From positions 4,728,559 to 4,792,558 of the forward strand of contig SDUX01000004.1 in assembly GCA_008729055.1 (NCBI GenBank): 64,000 nucleotides of DNA, read 5' to 3'. The position numbers and the translations under genes are program-made. Shown here in pieces: positions 22,067 to 33,629 of the stretch (position 1 is its first letter; every line of letters starts with the position of its first letter). The notes under the pieces were generated by a model, which was not told the origin of the DNA, did not search any database, and was given only the letters and a program-made list of their open reading frames with translations. This DNA comes from Pyropia haitanensis. Taxonomy: Eukaryota; Rhodophyta; Bangiophyceae; Bangiales; Bangiaceae.

Positions 22067-23797
22067 AGGTCGACGCGCTGCGCAAGTCGCCGCTGCTCCA
22101 GCGGGCGGGGGGGGGGAGGGGGGGTTGGGCCGGCCTACGTGCGCGCCGCGGCTGCCCGCCGGCGGCCACCCCGTAAATGGAGTAATCCCTGCTGGCACCG
22201 TCGGTCTGCTGCGACGCGGCCGCGGGCGGCCGCCGCCGCGCCGCCGCGCCGTGGCGGCGGCCGTGCCCCCTGCCTGGCCGCCACGCGGGGTCCGCGACGC
22301 CCGCGTCGCGCGCGTGGGGATGGGCGCTGCCGGCGGCGCCCACCGCGCCGACGCCGCGCCGACTGGGCCCGCCCGTGCTTCCCCGCCTCGCCGACGCGGC
22401 CGACGCGTGCGGGCGCCCGTGGGGGGACACCGCGCCGCCCGGCGGGTCGCGCCGCCGCGGGCGCCACCGTTTGGGCGCGGCGGCGGCGGCCGCCGCCGCC
22501 GCCGCTAGCAGCAGCCCGTGGCGGCTCCCAGAGGCCCCGCGGTCGCCAGCGTCTGCCACCGCTTTCGCGTCGACGGACCCATCTCCCGTCGCGGGGATTG
22601 CACCTGTCGGGTGCGTCCCGACGTCCGCTCCCCGCCCGGGGCGCGCGTGTGCCACGGTGGGATATCGCTGGTGGGACGGCGGTGCCGGCGCGGGCGGCGG
22701 TGGTGGTGGCACGTCGGGTTGTGGCGTCCCCGCCCCCGCCAAGCCCTGCCTCCCTCTCGCCCAGCGGTGCCGGGGCGCTCGGCGGTGACGGGTACTCCGC
22801 CGCCACCATGGGGAGCAGCCCCACCCACCAGCTCTCCCGCCCGGTCCGCCGCCACTGGAGACGCGGCGGCGGGTCCCTCCGCCGCCATATGGGGGAGCGT
22901 CGCCCGCGGCGCACGAGGCGGCTGCCCAGTGCTGTTTCCGCCTTTGTCGGCCGCGCGAGGGTGCTTTCGCACTCAGCCATTGCCGCGCCACGAGTGCCAT
23001 GGACGGAGGGGTTAGGACTAGCCAGGGGGTGGGACGAAGGAGCTTTGAGCAGCGCTGCTACTCAAACGCAGGCCCATGAGATGTGAGCAGCACGCGCTGT
23101 TCAGAGATGGCTTCTTTCTGAGCTCCTCACTGGTACGCGGGTGCGCGCTTTCGCCCGGTCTTGGGGCGCCTACGATACCAAGTGCAACAAAACTAGTTTC
23201 GATAGTGCACCGTGGTGGTGGGCAGGCCGTGTCCACCACATACAAAATGCCGAGACAGACTGGGCAGGGAGCGACGCGGCCGCCTCGCCCAGTCCGCTCA
23301 CCGCTAAGTGTGGGTTGGTTGGGCTCGGGGGGTGGGCGGGAGAGGTGCCCTTGCTGCCCGGCTGTGGTACTTGCATCAGCGATGCGCTAGTGTGGGCCAC
23401 GCAGACGCTCCCGGGCGCGCGGTCGTCCCCTCTCGGTGATGAGATGGTGGCCCGCGTCGAGGAAGACGTCGCCGGCGGACCGAGTCGGCCGCGGTGGCGG
23501 CCACTTCCGCCGACAGAGCTGCTGCCTCGGGCCCTGCAGGGCGGATGCGTCACATCCCCGCCACCGTCTCCCAACGGCCCACGATGGCGACGATGGGCCA
23601 TTCGTTGCACAATAGAGCTGCACTGAACCCCCCTAAACACTTTGGAACATAGAGTGTATTCACTGTGTTCGACCAGTCAAAAGCCAGACATTCCAGATGC
23701 CACCGTGTGCATCACAGCGTCATTTTGTGTGGAGGCTGGGCCGCCCGCCGCCTGTTTGTGTCAGTTTGTGTGGGCGTCCTCAGCGGGCCACGTATTG

Positions 23798-23844
23798 CAT
23801 CTGGCCCACGCGCGCGCCACGGCGGTCGACGCGTGGGCCAGATG
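23798..23844. other. Perfect 15-bp inverted repeat (hairpin)
   Basis: CATCTGGCCCACGCG (23798-23812) and its exact reverse complement (23830-23844) are separated by 17 nt. GGGCCACG motifs occur on both sides (about 23785 and 23853). Intergenic. It could be a structured RNA, a protein-binding palindrome or a mobile-element remnant; nothing here decides. Confidence 0.7.
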
Positions 23845-24787
23845 GACCACACGGGCCACGCGGATTGGACCATCAGGGAGTGGACCTGGCACCAATTACA
23901 TGTACTGCATCGTGCGCCATCAGAGAGGGCCCCGCGCGGCTTGCAAGATCTCTCCCGCTTTTGACATCCTTCCGCTCGCCCCCCCGCTCGAGCCGGCCGT
24001 CGTCGTCACGGTGGTGGCGGCCGCCGCCCGCCACCCGACTCCCCACCAGTGGCTGACACGCGCCCAGCCCCCCCCCCACAAGCCCCCGTGGCGGCGGTGG
24101 CGGGACCCAACCGCCCCCGCCCCCCCCCCCCCCCGCAGCGTGAAACGGCGTGGCAGTTGATGGCTTGGGCCGTCCCCCGCCGATGTCTCGACGCCCATTG
24201 GTCCATTGCTCGGCGACGGCGCCGGCCAATCATCTATGGGATCCCCGCGCGGGATGGCGGCGGGATGTGGCGCCGGGACAGCCCTCGTGCGGGGGTCTGC
24301 GGGTTGTGGTGGGGGAGCGTGCCGCGCGTGGGATCCTGGGGTGGGGGCGGGGACGCTCGTGGGTGGGCGTCGCGTAGGCGACGACAATGGGCTTGGGCGG
24401 CTGCTGGCGGGGGGGGGGGCGGGAGGGGGGGGGAACTCAGCCAGCACTGCCGACGTGGGCATTTGCCGGGTTTCGCGGGCGGTGAGGTAGGCACGGCGAT
24501 CGCCAGCCGTCGAGGCGACGCACTGCGGTCGGCGGTGCGGCGGTCTTCTACTACTTGAGGCCCCCCCATTGCGGTGCGCCACACTGCCGAGGTCGCTCCC
24601 GATCAGCAACGCGTTGCCGCAGCCCGTAGCTGCTGGCCACGCGCTCCCCTCCCCCCACCCGCCTCACTGTCCTGTCTTGCTTTGCTCCCCTGCTCCCCGC
24701 CTTCCCTCCCGCCACTGTTGTGTCGTTCCTCCCTCCCCGCCGCCGCCCTCTCTCAGCAGTAGCCCCCGCCACTGGCCGTCACCCGCG

Positions 24788-27700
24788 ATGGGTGACGGCA
24801 AAGTGGACGCGGGCGCCGGCGCCGGCGTGCCGGCGGCCGACATTGTGGTGCCCCTCGACGGCTCTGGCGAGGTCGAGGTGGCGCGCGTCGGGCAGACCGT
24901 CTCGGCCGCCGCCGCGTCGGCGGCGGTCGCGCCCGTGTCGCCCATGGCCAAGCTCAAGGCCAAGCTCCGGGGCGCTCCTGCCGTCGCCGCCGACGGCGGG
25001 TCGTCGAGTGGTGGCGACTCGGGCGACGCCGACAGCGGGTCCAAGAAAGAGGCGGAGGAGAAGCTGCAGTCGGTGGGCGTCTTTGAGCTTTTCCGCTTTG
25101 CGACGCCGTTTGAAAAGGTCCTCATGGCCGTCGGTTCGGTGTGCGCGCTGGGCCACGGCGCGCTGCTGCCGCTGTTTACCATCTTTTTTGGCGACATTAT
25201 CACCGTCGGCGGCACCCCCGACGCGGTCGCGGACCCGTCGGTGGTGACGGACCGGATCAACAGCATCTGCATCAAGTTTATGATCCTCGCGTGCGTCGCG
25301 TTTGTGCTCGCCTTCCTCCAGGTCTTTTGCTGGATGGTGTCGGCGCAACGGCAGGGCTCCCGCATCCGGGGCCTCTACGTACAGTCCCTCTTTCGTCAAG
25401 AGATGGGCTGGTACGACACGCACGACTCTGGGGAGCTCACCGCCCGGGTGGCCAGCGACGTGGACGTGATGCAGCGGGGGATGGGCGACAAGGTGGCCTA
25501 TTTTATGCAGTACATGGCTACATTTGTGACGGGCGTGACGCTGGCGCTGGTGACGGGCTGGAAGATGACGCTGGTGGTGCTCGGGGCGGTGCCGGCGCTC
25601 GTACTGTCGGGCGCCATCTTTGCCAAGACCCTCTCGGAGGCGACGCAGCAGGGGCAGGCGGCCTACTCCAAGGCGGGTGGTATTGCGGAAGAGGTGCTCG
25701 GCCTCATCCGTACGGTGGCGGCGTTTGGGAGCGAGGAGCAGGAGGCCCGCCGGTACGATGAGCAGCTGGAGGTGGCCGCGCGGGATGCCAAGAAGCGGGC
25801 GCACGTGTCGGGGTTGGGCATGGGGGTCACGTTCTTCATCATCCTGTGCACGTACGCGCTGGCGTTTTGGTTTGGCAACCGGCAGGTGCGGAACGGGAGT
25901 ATGGAGTCGGGCGACGTCCTCACCGTCTTTTTCTCGGTCCTCATTGGCGCGATGGGCATTGGGCAGGGCCAGCCCGCGATCAACGCGTTCAACACGGCGC
26001 GCGGCAGCGCGCCCCGCATTTTTGCGGTCATTGACCGGGTCAGCGCGATTGACCCGCTCGACGATGAGGCGGGCGAGGTGCTGGAGGGGGTGCAGGGGAA
26101 CCTCGCGCTGAATGTGGTGGACTTTACGTACCCGACCCGCCAGGGCGAGACCATCCTCAACAAGATGTCTGTGTCGGTGCAGCGGGGGCAGACGCTGGCG
26201 TTGGTTGGGCCCAGCGGGTGTGGCAAGGTACGTCTAGCCCCACGCTGTCCGTTATCCTTGTTGTGGCGGTGGCGGCTGCGAGGGGTCGGTGTGCTCTGTC
26301 TGGCCGTGTTGGCTGGGCTGTGCACGAGTGCGCGCTTTCTCTGCGTTACGTGTCTGTGACACTAACTCCCGCCGCTCCTTGCTGGGTCGATGTCCACTGT
26401 ACTTTTGTGTCCATTTGTTGCTGTTGACTGGTCTTGTTTGCCCCTCTTCCACTTGGGTTTGGTGACCGTAGAGTACGGCCATCCAGCTGCTGGAGCGTCT
26501 GTACGACCCGCTCAATGGCTCGGTGAGCTTGGACGGCGTGGACATGCGGTCACTCAACGTGCGGTGGCTGCGGGCGCAGATTGGTTTTGTGGCCCAGATG
26601 CCCACCCTGTTTGCCGCCTCCATCCGGGACAACATTGCGCTGGGCGCGGGCGTCGATGTGAGCGTTGACCCCGTCACGGGCAAGCGCGTCATGTCCCCCC
26701 GGCCGGTGACCGAGGCGGAGATTATCGAAGCTGCCCAGACGGCGAACGCGCACGACTTTATCAGCCGCCTCCCACAAGGCTACGATACCATGCTTGGCGC
26801 GCGTGGCGCGCTGCTCAGTGGCGGCCAGAAGCAGCGGGTGGCCATTGCGCGGGCGCTGGTGCGCAAGCCGGCGGTGCTGCTGCTGGATGAGTCGACGTCG
26901 GCGCTTGACTCGGCGAGCGAGCGGGTGGTTCAGGTGGCGCTGCAGCGCGCCTCGCGCGGCCGAACGACCGTTGTGATTGCTCACCGGCTGTCGACCATCC
27001 AGGATGCCGACGCGATTGCGGTGGTGAATGCGGGGCAGGTGGTGGAGCTGGGCACGCACGCGGAGCTGATGCGCCTCGCGGACGGCCGGTACCGCACGCT
27101 GGTGGAGATGCAAAACGTGACGGACGAGACGGAGGAGCAGCGCCACGCCCGCAAGGCTGCCCGTGTGGCTGCCGCGGAGCAGGCGAACCGCAACGGCGAC
27201 GACGCGGTTGCGGGGTCGATGGCGGACGAGCCGTCCACGCTGGATGCGTCTACGATGATGGAGAAGTCAACGCTGGTGGACCCGTCCCTCGGCGGGGACA
27301 GCAACTCGGAGACGTCGACCAAGGATAAGGCCGCAGACGTGGACGATGGAGTCATCATGCGTGCCATCCGCACCAACCGGGCCGAGTGGCTGTACATTCT
27401 ACTCGGGTCGGCTGGCGCCTTTGCCTCGGGCGCCGCGTGGCCCGTCATGGCAGTGGTCTTTTCCAAGGTGCTCGTGCTGCTGGGCGACCCGAGCGAGGAG
27501 GCCAACGATTCGGTCCGCAACTACGCGCTGGCGTTTATTGCGCTGGGCGGCATTATGGCGCTATCCAACTACTCTCAGCTGGCCTTCCTGGGCATCTCGG
27601 GCGAGCGGATGACCAAGAAGCTGCGCGCCGCGTCGTTCCGCGCGATGTTGTCGCAGGAGATGGCCTACTTTGATGAGAAGAAGAACTCTGTCGGCGCCCT

Positions 27701-29105
27701 CTCCACCCGCCTGGCTACCGAGGCAACGCTCGTCAAGGGTCTCACCGGCGACGCTGCGGGCTCCATCATCATGATGCTGGGGGCGGTGGGTGTTGGCATT
27801 GTCATTGGGCTGGTCTCGTGCTGGCGGGTGGCGCTCATTGTGCTAGCCGTCATGCCGGGTGTCGCGCTGGGCGGGTACCTCGAGGTGCGCCAGATGACGG
27901 CGGACGACTCCAAGTCGCGCAGCTTCTTTGCCCAGGCCGGCCAGATTGCGTCGGAGGCGGTAGACAATGTGCGGACGGTGACGTCGTTGGGCGTGCAGAA
28001 GCACTTCCTCGCCAAGTACATGAAGGAGCTGGAGGGGCCCGTCCGCAAGGGCCAGCGCGCCGCGGTGGTGGCGGGCGTTGGCTTTGGCGTGGCCGAGTTT
28101 TGCCTCTTTGCCGTGTGGGCGCTCGCCTTTTGGGCTGGCAACCTGTTTGCGGTCAATGGGCAGTGCTCCTTCTCGGGCGTCCTCGAGGCTCTCACCGCCA
28201 TCCTGTTTGGCATGATGATGATTGGGCAGGCGGCGGCGAGCGCGCCCGACGTGTCGAGCAGCATGGTGGCGGCGACCCAGATCTTCCGCCTCCTCGACCG
28301 CAAGTCGGCGATTGACCCGATGGGCATCGACGGCGAGCAGTCGTCGAGCGTGGAAGGCGCCGTGGCGCTGCGAGATGTGGAGTTCAAGTACCCCAGCCGC
28401 CCCGACGTTCCCGTCCTCCGTGGCCTGTCAGCAGCGGTGGCGCCGGGCAAGACGCTCGCGCTGGTTGGGGAGAGTGGCAGCGGCAAGTCGACCGTCGTCA
28501 GCCTCATCGAGCGCTTTTATGACATTGATGACGGCAGCATGACGCTCGACGGCACTGAAGTGGCGGCGTACAATGTGGCCAACCTGCGCTCCCACCTGGC
28601 GATCGTGTCGCAGGAGCCTGACCTGTTCTCCATGTCAGTCCGGGACAACATCGCGTATGGTTTTACCAACACGGAGGGCACGGTGGTGACGGACGCGCAG
28701 GTGGAGGCGGCGGCGCGGCTGGCCAACGCGCACGATTTTATCACCGCCCTCCCCGACGGGTACGCGTCTGAGGTGGGTGAGCGGGGCGGCCGCCTGAGTG
28801 GCGGCCAGCGGCAGCGGGTGGCCATTGCGCGGGCGCTGGTGCGGTCGCCCAAGGTGCTGCTGCTCGACGAGTCGACCGCCGCGCTGGACAGCATCAGCGA
28901 AAAGGCGGTGCAGGAGGCGCTCGACCGAGCCGCCTCGTCACGGACGACGGTGGTGATTGCGCACCGGCTGTCGTCGATCCAGTCGGCCGACGCGATTGCG
29001 GTGGTCGCGGCGGGGGCGGTGGTGGAGGTGGGCACCCACGCGGAGCTGATGGCGCGCGGGGGGGCGTACGCGCTGCTCGTACAAAACCAGACGATGGACA
29101 ACTGA
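24788..29105 (+). CDS. ABCB-type full ABC transporter (P-glycoprotein family)
   Basis: Two exons, 24788-26227 and 26472-29105, give 1357 aa. The 244-bp intron (GTACGT...GTAG, phase 0) interrupts the first Walker A between GPSGCGK and STAIQLLE. Layout: N-terminal Ala/Asp-rich cytosolic stretch, TMD1 (about 95-390), NBD1 (Walker A 474-482, LSGGQKQRVAIARAL at about 595, Walker B LLLDESTSALD at about 617), linker, TMD2 (about 770-1060), NBD2 (GESGSGKST at about 1147, LSGGQRQRVAIARAL at about 1255, LLLDESTAALD at about 1275). This TMD-NBD-TMD-NBD order and length are typical of ABCB/MDR exporters of hydrophobic compounds; the substrate cannot be inferred. All ATPase motifs are intact in both halves. 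The ATG context is CGCGATGG. The first in-frame upstream region has no other ATG-supported extension. Confidence 0.95.
26228..26471 (+). other. Intron of the ABC transporter gene
   Basis: Donor AAG|GTACGT, acceptor CCGTAG|AGT. It is T/G-rich with a possible branch site GTTGACT about 45 bases before the acceptor. Removal restores GCGK-STAIQ exactly. Confidence 0.92.
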
Positions 29106-30632
29106 AGGGGGGATAGGGGTGTTTAAGGGAGCGGTGGGAGGGTGTCGCGTGGAGTTTGGCTTGGCCACAGACGGAGGGGGCGGGTCCTCTGTTGTACAGA
29201 CATACATGACCAATGACTGGCGTTTTTTCTCCTGCGTCTCGGCCACCCACCACTCTTCACGATAGATGCGTCCACCCTGGTGCCCTCCCCGTGGACAGCC
29301 GCCTGGAGAGTTACTTTTTTGTTGGCTGCCCGTTGCTTCGACCGCTCGCTCCGTTTGCGGTGGCGGCGGCTCCTCCCGCTCGCAACGCACCGCGCATGGC
29401 ACAGTGAACTGGTCCGGGGGTGGGCTGTGCGATGCGCACCGCACCGCCCCTCTTCTCTCAGATCCCTCCGCGTTTCCCTTCTCGGTGGATGGGCCTCCAT
29501 CTGGGCGCCCCCACCACAGTAACCCCCGGCTACACCGTCGGCAACGGCTCGTCGCTCTCCTGCCCCCCCATCCCCCCCCCAACGCTCCATTTCGGGGACA
29601 CGGCTGGCCCCCTCCACTGAGCCGCGTCGGTCGCTGCCGCTGGACTGCGGCGGCGGCGCTGCGACACCAGCCCTTCCTCCACTGCGGAGACGCCTCCTCC
29701 GCTCCGGTGCGCCGTCGGAAGGTACCCATGCCGGCCCCGCAGCCGCGAGGACGTTGTGACCAAAGTCGGACAGGCGCAACCCCTCCCGTTTGCCCCCCTC
29801 TACCGTTGGCGGCCCCTCTTACTGCCGCACCCACCCAATTCCCCCCCCACACGCTGTAGCAGGGATGTGCAGGGCGCCCTTCAGCCGCCGTCGCGGCCCG
29901 GCACAACGCGGTGGCATGCCCGCGAAAGAGCTGCAGATGGTGGCTGGCGGTCGTCGGTCCGCAAGGGGGGGGAGGAAGACAGAAAGGCCCAACCGCCTCC
30001 ATGGTGGGGGCGGTCTCCCCCCCATCGTCTCGCTCCACTTCGACGGGTGGTTGGAGACCACCGCCGCCTCGTTTGTTCCCTGGACCGATGGCCGTAGGGT
30101 GGGAGCGGGACCGCAAGTGCCTCACTCCCTGCGCCCGGCTGGCCACCACAGAATCGACACCCAGAGGGCGTGACGGGGGGGGGGCCACTTAGCAGACTAC
30201 CGATCAGTCCTTGGCGAGCAGTACGGTGAACTTGACTTGTAATTGGAATCCAAGGGCGTACCGGTGGTCCGCTGCCTCTGGCTCGTGCCGACCTGGGCCA
30301 CATCTGGTGGGCGGCGGCAGATCTCACTCAGCCACACGTTCCGGGTCGGTCCACCCCCCGCGCGGCGCTGTGTGGGCTGCCCCGGCCGCTCCATTGCATC
30401 GCCCGCGGGGACACCCCCCCCTCACCGCCACAGCCCGCCGCTTCCAGCACCACACCCGGCCGCGACTCCTCCCCTGCGCCCACCGTCAGTCGCGTCCCGC
30501 CCGTCTTCCTCTTCCCCATTGTACTGTCGCTGCCCTCTCTGGGTGTGGACGAAGCCAGCAGCTGTTCGTCCGCCTGTCTAGCCGCCATCTCCCTCCGCCC
30601 AGACCCTCCTCCGCCCCACCCCACGCGGCACC
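29106..30632. other. Intergenic, no supported gene
   Basis: Lies between two genes on the same strand. Mixed GC-rich sequence, open frames without domains. The final 100 bases are C/T-rich and form the leader of the next gene. Confidence 0.6.
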
Positions 30633-32041
30633 ATGGCCGCTGCCTTTGCCACCGCCGCCGCCCTGCCCGGCCGGGCGCCCGCCCGGCGGGGCGCTGCCGC
30701 CGCCGCCATCCGGCCGGCGCGCGGCCTGCCGGCGGCCGCCCGCTCCACCCGCCGTTGCCGCCCGTCGGTGCTGCGCATGGCCGAGGAGGGCGCCGCCGCC
30801 GAGGCGGATGCTGAGGTACGTCTACGCTTTTCACAACGACAGGCGGGGGGGAGGTGTAGAGTGAGGGGCGGTTTGGAAGGATGGGGTGGGGGGAGAATGG
30901 GATGGAGGGAAGAGCACTGGCAACCTGGTGTGGTTTTTGCTGTGGGACGTTCTTCTGCTTGGGGACTGAGTGGGGGTCGTGGGGAAGAAGGGAGTCTTGG
31001 GGGGGGCGGCCGGTGAGCAGAAGGGCCAGCAGTTGGGAGGGCACGGCGAGCCAGCGGGGCCTGGGGACCTGTCTTCTTTTCGGGGGTGGGAGAGGGGTGT
31101 GATGTGGGGTCGAGGGTCTGCGCGCGGCGCACGACGCTGGGATGCCAGGCCGCGTTGGTGGCTAGACCCCGCCAGTCGCCGTACGAGACTCGCGACGTGG
31201 GCGTGTGACGTGCCGCTCCTCCTGGCTGGCCTGTGCTGGGACGCTGTGCGCTGGCGTGACCCGGGAGTAGACAGCTTGGCCCACACCGTGGGCGTCCTAG
31301 CATGAGGTCTTGTTGTCAGTGTGCTGACCCGACAGTGCCCTGCTTCTCGCTGTGCCCCTGTTTGTGGCTGCATCCTGGTTCCGTATGTGTTGGCTCCCTT
31401 GTTACCACCCCTGTCCGTCTACTTCGATGCACCCCCTCCCTCCTCGCCAGGTGGCTGAGGCTGCGCCGACCAAGAAGGAGAAGAAGGTGGGCGGTAAGAA
31501 GTCGCTGCTCAAGCCCGATGGCACGCCGTACGCCCCCTGGATGGGGGGCCTCGCCGCGGAGGAGGGCCCCCGCAAGGTGAAGAAGCCCAAGACGGACGCC
31601 AAGGGCCGCCTTGCCAACGACCCGCAAGCGGGTGAGCTGGCCGGCGTCGGCCTGAATGGCCGCTTGCTGGGCGACGAGGTGGACCTCCGGTGGGAGACGG
31701 GGACCGAGGTGAACAACAAGGGCTTCAAGGTCACCCGTCGGGCGGGCAAGAGCGACACGTGGGAGTTTGTGGCCGACTACCAAACCGCGCCGTCGGAGCT
31801 GCAGACCAAGGGCCCCGAGGGCGGGGCGTACGCGTTTATTGACGCGACCAACCCGCCGCCGGGCATGTGGATCTACCGCGTGTCGGACGTGTCCCAGGAC
31901 GGCACCGTTAATGACCTCGCCCAGTGCATGGTGGAGGTGGAGAGCAGCAACGCCCGCTCCACGCAGACCATTGCCCTGGCCGTACTGGTCATCCTGGCGG
32001 TGGGGCTGGTCATCGCGGGCCTGTCGCTCGACCCGCAGTAG
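30633..32041 (+). CDS. Plastid-targeted tail-anchored protein, function unknown
   Basis: Exons 30633-30815 and 31451-32041 encode 257 aa; the 635-bp intron has donor GAG|GTACGT and acceptor GCCAG|G (phase 0). Residues 1-48 look like a plastid transit peptide (Ala/Arg-rich, ending SVLRMAEEG). A Lys-rich segment follows, then a compact beta-type region with VDLRWETGTEVNNKGFKVTR, WEFVADYQTAP, AYAFIDATNPPPGMWIYRVS and NDLAQCMVEVES. One C-terminal membrane helix follows, TIALAVLVILAVGLVIAGLS. The WETGTEVNNKGF pattern resembles fibronectin-III-like folds seen in extracellular bacterial proteins and in some plastid proteins. I do not recognise a named family member. Most likely a thylakoid or envelope membrane protein with its soluble domain N-terminal; which membrane is an inference. 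Confidence 0.82.
30816..31450 (+). other. Intron of the plastid tail-anchored protein gene
   Basis: Donor GCTGAG|GTACGTCT, acceptor CTCGCCAG|GTGGCT. T/G-rich, with CTGAC-type branch candidates near the 3' end (for example GTGCTGACCC about 130 bases upstream). Falls right after the predicted transit peptide and a short acidic stretch. Confidence 0.88.
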
Positions 32042-33629
32042 GGGTGCCGCGTGGCACGTGGCGCGTGGGGGGGTGGGTGGGGGTGGGGGGGCGGAGGGCG
32101 CGGCCAAACGGGCTGGGCGGCGGCAAGCTGCGAGACACTGGTGGCCCGCCGACGGGGAGGCAAAAGTCCACATGTGCTTGCCGGGAGCGGCTTCACAGAA
32201 GGCGTGTTGGTGGGGAGGAAAGGGTGCTTTTCGGGGGCGACATCGTCTGGTGCCTGGTCTGGCTGGTGCCCCGTGGCGCGTTGACCAGGTTTCTCTTGTC
32301 AGGGACGGCCTGCTCCCGCCTCCATCCACCCTGCAGCTCCCCTGTGGGTGTCTCGGCGCGCCTCGTGGTCTATGAAAGGTCGTGCCCCAAAGTCCCTCCT
32401 CACCCCCGCCCCACCCCTGGGACGCGCCCCACGGCTGTGCCCACGCCCCTTTGCGCCGCCACGGTCACGCCGCGCGCGTCCATCACGTCGCGCGCCCACA
32501 TGGCGCGCGTCCCCCCCGGCTGACGACGCGCGCGGCGAGGCCAGCCGGCCGCAGTTGGCTACCGGCCGCGCCGCGGCGGTGACCGACGACGAGCGGAGAT
32601 ATCATCCGACGCCGCGTGCGCGTACCGCGTCCCTGCGCCTCTGTCTTCCCAGCTCAACAGCGCGGGGCTGCGTCAGCGCGCGGTGTGCCTGTCGTGGAGG
32701 ACAGCAGCGTATGCACATCATTCGAATCGCGCATTACCGCGGCCATCATGCAGCTGCGTCGGACCGAGGAGAGAAAGGGGTGCGACGCCGCCCCGACAGC
32801 GTTGTGCATCCCACGAAAAAACAAAGTGTTATTGTTGTCGAGAATTCATGTAGAATCGTGGCGTGAGCCAATAAAATGGCCCCTACTCTCTCTCATATTG
32901 GACTCGTCCACTGTTTGTGGAGCCCCCAATAGACGGGCTTCTGATCAACGGCGCCGGGAACTGCAGCGATAGGCCAACAGTAGCTGACGCGAGCGTTTTG
33001 GCAGTATTATCACATATCAAGATTCTCCGTTCTCTCTCGACCACCGTCTGCGACTCGGTCTGTGGCAGTGCGGGGGCACCTACGTTGACCCCCCGCTGCG
33101 CCCGTGCGGGGCCTGTGATCCGGCGCTCCCAGATCGAGCAGCGCCAGGGGCACGGGCGGGTCCGCGCCGCGCCGGCGCGGGCACTCATCGCAAGCAAGGC
33201 TGGCGCGAGCGGCGGGCCATGCCACCTTTTCTCTGCCAGTGTGGACGGCGGTGGGGCCGCCGCGAGCACACGGCTGTGGGTGCGAGTGAAGGTGCCATCG
33301 CAGAGTCGTGTTTTTCTTTTTTTTCTCGGGTTTTTGTTTTTCTTTCTCCACCAACGGCTAGCCAGCTCGCGGCTCTCCCAACGCGCACCGTGAGCGCGTG
33401 GGCTCCCCACCGCGGCGCAGAGGACCCGTTATGGCCGCACTGCCCCCGACCACTTGATCGCCGCCCCGCCACGCCGCCGCGTCTGACGTGCGCCTTGCAT
33501 CGCATCCCAGCTCAGCACCCTGGACGCTCTGCCGTCCTCCGTCGTCCCCCCCTCGCCCCCCCTCGCCCCCCCTCGCCCCCCCTCGCCCCCCGTCGCCCCC
33601 CCTCGGCCTCTCTACGCGCGACGCCCACC
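32042..33629. other. Intergenic, no supported gene
   Basis: More AT than average around 32700-33050 and 33300-33360, including an AATAAA at 32871. No gene supported. Ends with the C-rich 10-bp repeat in the leader of the DOMON-Hint gene. Confidence 0.6.
33545..33602. repeat. 10-bp tandem repeat CCTCGCCCCC in gene leader
   Basis: Four perfect and one or two imperfect copies lie 30-85 bases upstream of the DOMON-Hint ATG, on the coding strand. Confidence 0.85.

Larger units (their letters stand above)
21901..24787. other. Intergenic, MATE to ABC transporter
   Basis: Begins with GGGT/GGGGT-rich simple sequence (about 21905-22070). The remainder holds no supported gene. A strong 15-bp hairpin at 23798-23844 is listed separately. 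The last 130 bases are a C/T-rich leader before the ABC transporter start. Confidence 0.55.

Noticed and set aside
32640..32740. tRNA-like ATTCGAATC near 32712
   Set aside because: No acceptor stem, D arm or anticodon arm could be paired around it.
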